Source: an uncultured Capnocytophaga sp.
GTDB lineage: Bacteria > Bacteroidota > Bacteroidia > Flavobacteriales > Flavobacteriaceae
NCBI GenBank assembly: GCA_915070235.1
Contig: CAJZFM010000069.1
Span: 1 to 9,013 of the forward strand
DNA length: 9,013 nt
Direction of reading: 5' to 3'
Below the pieces are notes generated by a model. That model was not told where the DNA came from and did no database searches. It worked only from the letters and a program-made list of their open reading frames with translations. Positions 5,545 to 9,013 of the stretch are shown piece by piece (position 1 is the first letter of the stretch; each line of letters begins with the position of its first letter). Position numbers and translations under genes: made by a program.

Positions 5545-7644
5545 TTACTTCACCAAATCGTTAAGTACTGATACCGCTTCCTCTACATACACGTCCTTTT
5601 GAAGGCTTTCATGCCAACGATCACGACGGATTTTCACGTCTTCATTGGTCTTGGCTTTCTCTTCTTCGGCAGGGAGAGAGGCAAATTGTAAGGCTGATTT
5701 GTACTCCGTTAGCTCCTTAAACTTCTTAATCATGGCCTCACTCTCATCTACTTGTTTCTTATAGGCATTGTATTCGAGCGAATAGGTGTTTTCATCTTTT
5801 TGCTTTTGCACCCAGCGTGCATTCTCATCTATGAGCTTGAATAGCGGACTAACCTCTATACGCTTTTTGCTGTTAGCTATGGCAGTGGCAAAGTTTTGGT
5901 TTTGCTTCCATGGAGTGAAAGCTACCTTGTGTATCTCGTCCCATGGCAGTGGGTTTTCTAGTTCTCGTTCCCCTACCTTGATATATTGATAACGGTCAGG
6001 AATCACTATATCACTATTTACCCCCTTAAGCTGGGTAGAACCACCATTGATACGGTAGAACTTCTGTCGGGTGAGCTTCAGTGCTCCCATATCACCCAAG
6101 AGGTTATTGCGTACCTCACGATTCAGGTCTATCAGCTCCTGTACTGTACCCTTTCCATAAGACTGCTTGCTACCGAGGATAATTGCACGACCATAGTCCT
6201 GCATGGCAGCGGCCAAAATCTCAGAAGCTGAAGCCGATAGCTCGTTGATAAGTATGATAAGAGGCTTGTCCCATTGTACAATTCCATCGCTATCTTCCAA
6301 TACTTGCATACTGTTGTTGGCACTGCGCACCTGTACGATAGGCCCTTCTTTGATAAAGAGACCACCTATCTCTACTACTTTGGAGAGTGACCCCCCACCA
6401 TTGTTACGCAAATCCAAGATGATACCTTCTGCATTGGCCTTCTTGAGCTTTTCTATTTCCAAGGCCATATCGGAGGCCGAGTTACGCTCACGAGAGTTAT
6501 TGAAATTGATATAGAACGAAGGCAAGTTAATCACTCCATAAGTATGTTGGCCGTCCTTGACAAGAGCTGATTTGGCAAAGGTTTCTTCTATCTCCACCAC
6601 ATCGCGCTTGATAGGTACCACTTGTATGCTACCGTCCATACGCTTTACAGTAAGGCGTACTTCTGTACCTTTCTTTCCCTTGATAAGCTTTACAGCATCC
6701 TCCAATCTCATCCCAATGACATCCACAGGATCATCACTTCCTTGTCCTACCTTAAGGATCAAATCACCTACTTCCAAGAGCTTGCCTTTCCATACAGGCC
6801 CTCCCATGATAATATCGGAGATACGTATCCCATCGGATTTCTTTTGAAGTACAGCACCGATCCCCTCGAATTTGCCTGAGATATCGCGGTCAAAACGTTC
6901 TTTGATGTCTGGGGCCATATAGCTTGAATGTGGGTCGGTAGCCTCCATATAGCTATTGAGGTAAATACCAAACCAATCGTCCTGAGTAAGGTCTTTGTAA
7001 GAGAGAAACATCTCCTCAAAGGACTTCTGGGTTGCCTCCAATGCTTCCTTTTTAAGGGTTTCACTATCCTTGACTACATATTTGGCATCCTTTTCTTTTT
7101 TATCCTGCTCTTCTTTCTCTTTGATAAGAATATTGGAGAGAATAGAATACTTAATCAGTTTGCGCCAACGTTCTCTAAGGGCTTTTTTATCCTTGGTATA
7201 AGGAATTTTCTCATAGTCTAAGTCTACCGTCTCGTCCTTGGAAAACTCATAAGGCTCTTTGAGAAGTTCTTCGGCGAGCTTATTAGCGTCCTCTATCCTT
7301 TCCTTAAGGCGGGTATAGGTAAGGGTAAAGAAAGAGATGTCCTTATTCTTAAGGTCATCGTCCAATTTTGTTTCACTTTTCTTAAACTCATTGATATCCG
7401 ATTGAACAAAATAGCGCTTCTGTGGGTCTAAGTACTGCATATAAATCTTATAGACACGCTTAGAGTAGGCATCGTCCAAGGTTCTTTGGCTAAAGTGTCC
7501 TCTTGAGATGAGGTATTCAATCACGTCCATTAAGTAACGCTCTCTATCTCCCTCACCTGTATGTTCCACTTTTTTACCTGTAAAACTACAAGAAGCAAAG
7601 GAGATGAGTCCTAAGAAGAAAAGAATAAAAATATTTTTTTTCAT
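5545..7644 (-). CDS. Tsp/Prc-type carboxy-terminal processing protease (family S41A), lipoprotein
   Basis: This 699-residue envelope protease should degrade or trim proteins from their C-terminus. It starts with a lipoprotein signal (MKKNIFILFF, lipobox FASC, C19), so it is probably membrane-anchored and periplasmic. A long charged helical N-terminal region (about 30-245) precedes a PDZ domain (about 259-335, FEGIGAVL and GDLILKVGQG). The S41 core has DLRNNGGGSL at 411-420, the nucleophile within SASAS at 470-474 (probably S472), MQDYGRA at 481-487 and YGKGTVQ at 496-502. K498 is the general base and Q502 the usual third residue. The C-terminal part (about 560-699) is charged and helical, like DUF3340 of E. 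coli Tsp. The length matches Tsp/Prc rather than the shorter CtpA/CtpB. ATG 7642-7644 follows a -7 box, and codons 2-4 hold a run of eight A. The gene ends in a strong terminator. Confidence 0.94.
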   Translation of the reverse strand: MKKNIFILFFLGLISFASCSFTGKKVEHTGEGDRERYLMDVIEYLISRGHFSQRTLDDAYSKRVYKIYMQYLDPQKRYFVQSDINEFKKSETKLDDDLKNKDISFFTLTYTRLKERIEDANKLAEELLKEPYEFSKDETVDLDYEKIPYTKDKKALRERWRKLIKYSILSNILIKEKEEQDKKEKDAKYVVKDSETLKKEALEATQKSFEEMFLSYKDLTQDDWFGIYLNSYMEATDPHSSYMAPDIKERFDRDISGKFEGIGAVLQKKSDGIRISDIIMGGPVWKGKLLEVGDLILKVGQGSDDPVDVIGMRLEDAVKLIKGKKGTEVRLTVKRMDGSIQVVPIKRDVVEIEETFAKSALVKDGQHTYGVINLPSFYINFNNSRERNSASDMALEIEKLKKANAEGIILDLRNNGGGSLSKVVEIGGLFIKEGPIVQVRSANNSMQVLEDSDGIVQWDKPLIILINELSASASEILAAAMQDYGRAIILGSKQSYGKGTVQELIDLNREVRNNLLGDMGALKLTRQKFYRINGGSTQLKGVNSDIVIPDRYQYIKVGERELENPLPWDEIHKVAFTPWKQNQNFATAIANSKKRIEVSPLFKLIDENARWVQKQKDENTYSLEYNAYKKQVDESEAMIKKFKELTEYKSALQFASLPAEEEKAKTNEDVKIRRDRWHESLQKDVYVEEAVSVLNDLVK

Positions 7645-7663
7645 TGGTTGATTTAATAATCCG

Positions 7664-7671
7664 CAAAGGTA
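7664..7671 (-). promoter_or_regulatory. -7 element of the S41 protease promoter
   Basis: On the - strand the sequence TACCTTTG matches TAnnTTTG exactly. At the expected -33 position only TTT is found, not TTG. Transcription would start near 7657, giving a leader of about 13 bases without a Shine-Dalgarno sequence. It lies downstream of the heptad array, so the protease gene is transcribed independently of nadE. Confidence 0.7.
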
Positions 7672-7713
7672 CTACTTTATTGTGAGAATAAAATGTTTTT
7701 TATATTCTTTAAC

Positions 7714-7806
7714 AAATCAGTAGTCAGTTGTCAGAGAACAGAACTGACAACTGACTGCTGACCTCTGACTGCTGACTGCTGACCACTGAAGGCTGACCTC
7801 TGACTA
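7714..7806. repeat. inverted array of 7-bp repeats (CTGACNN / NNGTCAG)
   Basis: From 7744 to 7806 there are nine consecutive heptads on the + strand: CTGACAA, CTGACTG, CTGACCT, CTGACTG, CTGACTG, CTGACCA, CTGAAGG, CTGACCT and CTGACTA. To the left the same unit appears inverted: AAATCAG (7714-7720), TAGTCAG (7721-7727) and TTGTCAG (7728-7734), followed by a degenerate AGAACAG. Only the first five bases of the unit are fixed. The last heptad contains the stop codon of nadE (CTA at 7804-7806, TAG on the - strand). The phase is kept throughout each half. Because both orientations are present, the array can fold in several registers. Confidence 0.9.
7717..7761 (-). terminator. probable nadE transcription terminator formed by the heptad array
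   Basis: AGTCAGTTGTCAG (7722-7734) and CTGACAACTGACT (7744-7756) are exact 13-bp reverse complements around a 9-base loop. Four more pairs (7717-7720 with 7758-7761) follow one mismatch. In the nadE transcript the stem is followed by ATTTGTT, only moderately T-rich, so termination is likely but less certain than for the protease terminator. Confidence 0.55.
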
Positions 7807-8574
7807 CCGAATCTTACAAACGGGTATCGGCTGCATTTTATGTTGGTTCGCCTTATTCAGTCGCTTAAAGATGGAGAGCACTTGTGCTTGGCGAGGGGTG
7901 AGGCCTTCCTCCTTGTGGCCTTCCTCTACAAAGGTCATTGCCCATTCCAGTTCGGGATAGGTAGCCCCCAGCTGGTCTTCGTCGGTACGATCGTCGCCAA
8001 AAAGGCCGTCGGTAGGGGGCGCCTGACGTATGGCTGGGATAATCTCCAAGTAGTCGGCCAGCTCATACACCTCACTCTTCATAAGGTCGGCTATGGGGCT
8101 GACATCTACCCCGCCATCGCCATATTTGGTAAAGAAGCCCACCCCGAAATCCTCTATCTTGTTGCCCGTACCTACGACCATATAGCCATATAAGCCCGCA
8201 AAGTAGTAGAGCGTGGTCATTCTAAGGCGAGAACGTGTATTGGCCAAGGCCAAAGCGTTATCCGTCTGAGCTGGAGGAATTTGCCCTACAAAGGTATCAA
8301 ACACAGGGGTAAGATCCACCTCTAAGCTGCTTACATTGGGATAGCGCTCTTTAAGAAAGTCTATATGAGCGCGTCCTCGGTTCACTTGGTTCGGGGCTTG
8401 GTGTATGGGCATTTCCAAGCACAATACGGGCTTACCCGTTTGGGCACATAGAGTGGAGACCACAGCGGAGTCTATCCCCCCAGAGATTCCTATAACCATG
8501 CCCTTGATACCTGTTTGCTGGAGGTAGTCTTGTAGCCACCCCACTATATGCTGTGTTACAGCTTGTGTATTCAT
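7804..8574 (-). CDS. nadE: ammonia-dependent NAD(+) synthetase
   Basis: This 256-residue cytoplasmic enzyme catalyses the last step of NAD synthesis: deamido-NAD + ATP + NH3 gives NAD + AMP + PPi. The ATP pyrophosphatase loop SGGIDS is at 31-36. Further family motifs are NTRSRLRMTTLYY (112-124), GTGNKIED (135-142), TKYGDGGVDVSPIADLMKSEV (within 149-169) and a PPTDGLFGDDRTDED segment at 186-200. There is no glutaminase (nitrilase) domain, so ammonia is the nitrogen donor. ATG 8572-8574 gives a full-length N-terminus. The protein ends PIPVCKIR, with the stop codon inside the heptad repeat array; relatives, as I recall, continue a few residues further. The upstream gene ends 27 bases before. I see no convincing promoter in the gap, so it may be co-transcribed with that gene or use a promoter within it. 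Confidence 0.95.
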   Translation of the reverse strand: MNTQAVTQHIVGWLQDYLQQTGIKGMVIGISGGIDSAVVSTLCAQTGKPVLCLEMPIHQAPNQVNRGRAHIDFLKERYPNVSSLEVDLTPVFDTFVGQIPPAQTDNALALANTRSRLRMTTLYYFAGLYGYMVVGTGNKIEDFGVGFFTKYGDGGVDVSPIADLMKSEVYELADYLEIIPAIRQAPPTDGLFGDDRTDEDQLGATYPELEWAMTFVEEGHKEEGLTPRQAQVLSIFKRLNKANQHKMQPIPVCKIR

Positions 8575-8601
8575 AATGTGATATTTTTATAAAGTTTAAA
8601 T

Positions 8602-9013
8602 TCAATTTTCTAAGATATATCTATGGAGCATTTTTTGCTTATCAACTACAAAAATGACATTATATGCTGCTACTCCATCTCCTCCTGACAGAAATATGAT
8701 ATACTCTTTGTCTGTTTTCCTATAAACTCTTGTTTGTTCTAAGTTAGGACTAAATAGGTATTTAATATCTGTCTTTGATATACTATATTGATGGTCTTCA
8801 GAGGAAATAGTGATACTTTCTATTTCATATTTTGGAAAATTAATATCAACACCATGTATCTCAAACCCTTTCTGAGGTATTATATCAATATATTTTCTAT
8901 TTTCAACATTTATTGTTCTTATATGATAGTCATTTATATTTGTTTTTTTCTTAGCTATCTTAATGTTTGTATCTTTATCAGAAAATAAAGTATAAAATGG
9001 TTGTCTTTCTCTT
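8602..9013 (-). CDS. 3' part of an unknown AT-rich gene, cut by the right edge
   Basis: On the - strand a frame is open from the window edge (first full codon at 9012) to a TGA at 8602-8604, giving 136 residues. The product is polar and strand-like. Readable stretches are RERQPFYTLFSDKD at the visible N-terminus, KGFEIHGVDINFPKYEIESI in the middle, and SGGDGVAAYNVIFVVDKQ then RYILEN at the end. I recognise no family, and no signal peptide or start is in view. GC content is about 26% by my count of 8641-9000, against about half in the neighbouring nadE, and codons such as ATA, AAA and TTA dominate. This suggests recent transfer or a weakly expressed accessory gene. It ends 27 bases before nadE on the same strand. 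The absence of stops over 136 codons in such AT-rich DNA makes a real gene likely. Confidence 0.75.
   Translation of the reverse strand, partial: RERQPFYTLFSDKDTNIKIAKKKTNINDYHIRTINVENRKYIDIIPQKGFEIHGVDINFPKYEIESITISSEDHQYSISKTDIKYLFSPNLEQTRVYRKTDKEYIIFLSGGDGVAAYNVIFVVDKQKMLHRYILEN

Noticed and set aside
7634..7641. Run of eight A just after the protease start codon as a slippage switch
   Set aside because: It encodes the usual Lys-Lys-Asn start of a lipoprotein signal in an AT-rich genome. A housekeeping protease is an unlikely phase-variable gene.
7744..7806. CRISPR array
   Set aside because: The repeat unit is 7 bp with no spacers and occurs in both orientations. No cas genes are present.
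8788..8988. A 66-codon + strand frame near the right edge
   Set aside because: It lies antisense to the longer open - strand gene 8602-9013, and its composition (F, I, Y rich) is what AT-rich antisense DNA gives. No promoter is seen.

Overview
The window reads as ordinary chromosome of a Bacteroidota bacterium, most likely family Flavobacteriaceae and possibly Capnocytophaga; the genus is inference. Three observations support this. Promoters match the Bacteroidota -7 consensus TAnnTTTG. Start codons mostly lack a Shine-Dalgarno sequence. The protein families (DUF4837 lipoprotein, PorT-like barrel, DUF4353 lipoprotein with an acidic stretch after the lipid cysteine, Tsp-type protease lipoprotein) are typical of the phylum.

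Left part, + strand. A possible 3' end of an unknown gene (2-73) is followed by an outer-membrane beta-barrel gene with a clear promoter (235-900). A surface-lipoprotein gene with a DUF4353/Cthe_2159-type beta-helix (965-2485) probably shares its transcript. A DUF4837 lipoprotein gene (2612-3589) has its own -7 element. All three proteins are cell-envelope proteins.

Right part, - strand, listed in transcription order from the right edge. First comes the 3' part of a very AT-rich unknown gene (8602-9013). Next are ammonia-dependent NAD synthetase nadE (7804-8574), an inverted array of 7-bp repeats (7714-7806), a Tsp/Prc-type S41 protease lipoprotein (5545-7644), a LACTB/AmpC-like secreted serine hydrolase (4265-5464) and a short-chain dehydrogenase (3586-4260). 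Hydrolase and dehydrogenase are 4 bases apart and form an operon. The two strands converge at 3586-3589, where the stop codons of the DUF4837 and dehydrogenase genes overlap.

I see no defence system, CRISPR array, insertion sequence, phage module, tRNA or rRNA. The most interesting material is small and non-coding. A strong intrinsic terminator after the protease gene runs almost into the hydrolase start codon and shares a strand with a second perfect hairpin. The heptad array after nadE folds back on itself and contains the nadE stop codon. An 11-bp inverted repeat includes the -7 box of the barrel gene. A gene at the right edge has a base composition far from that of its neighbours.
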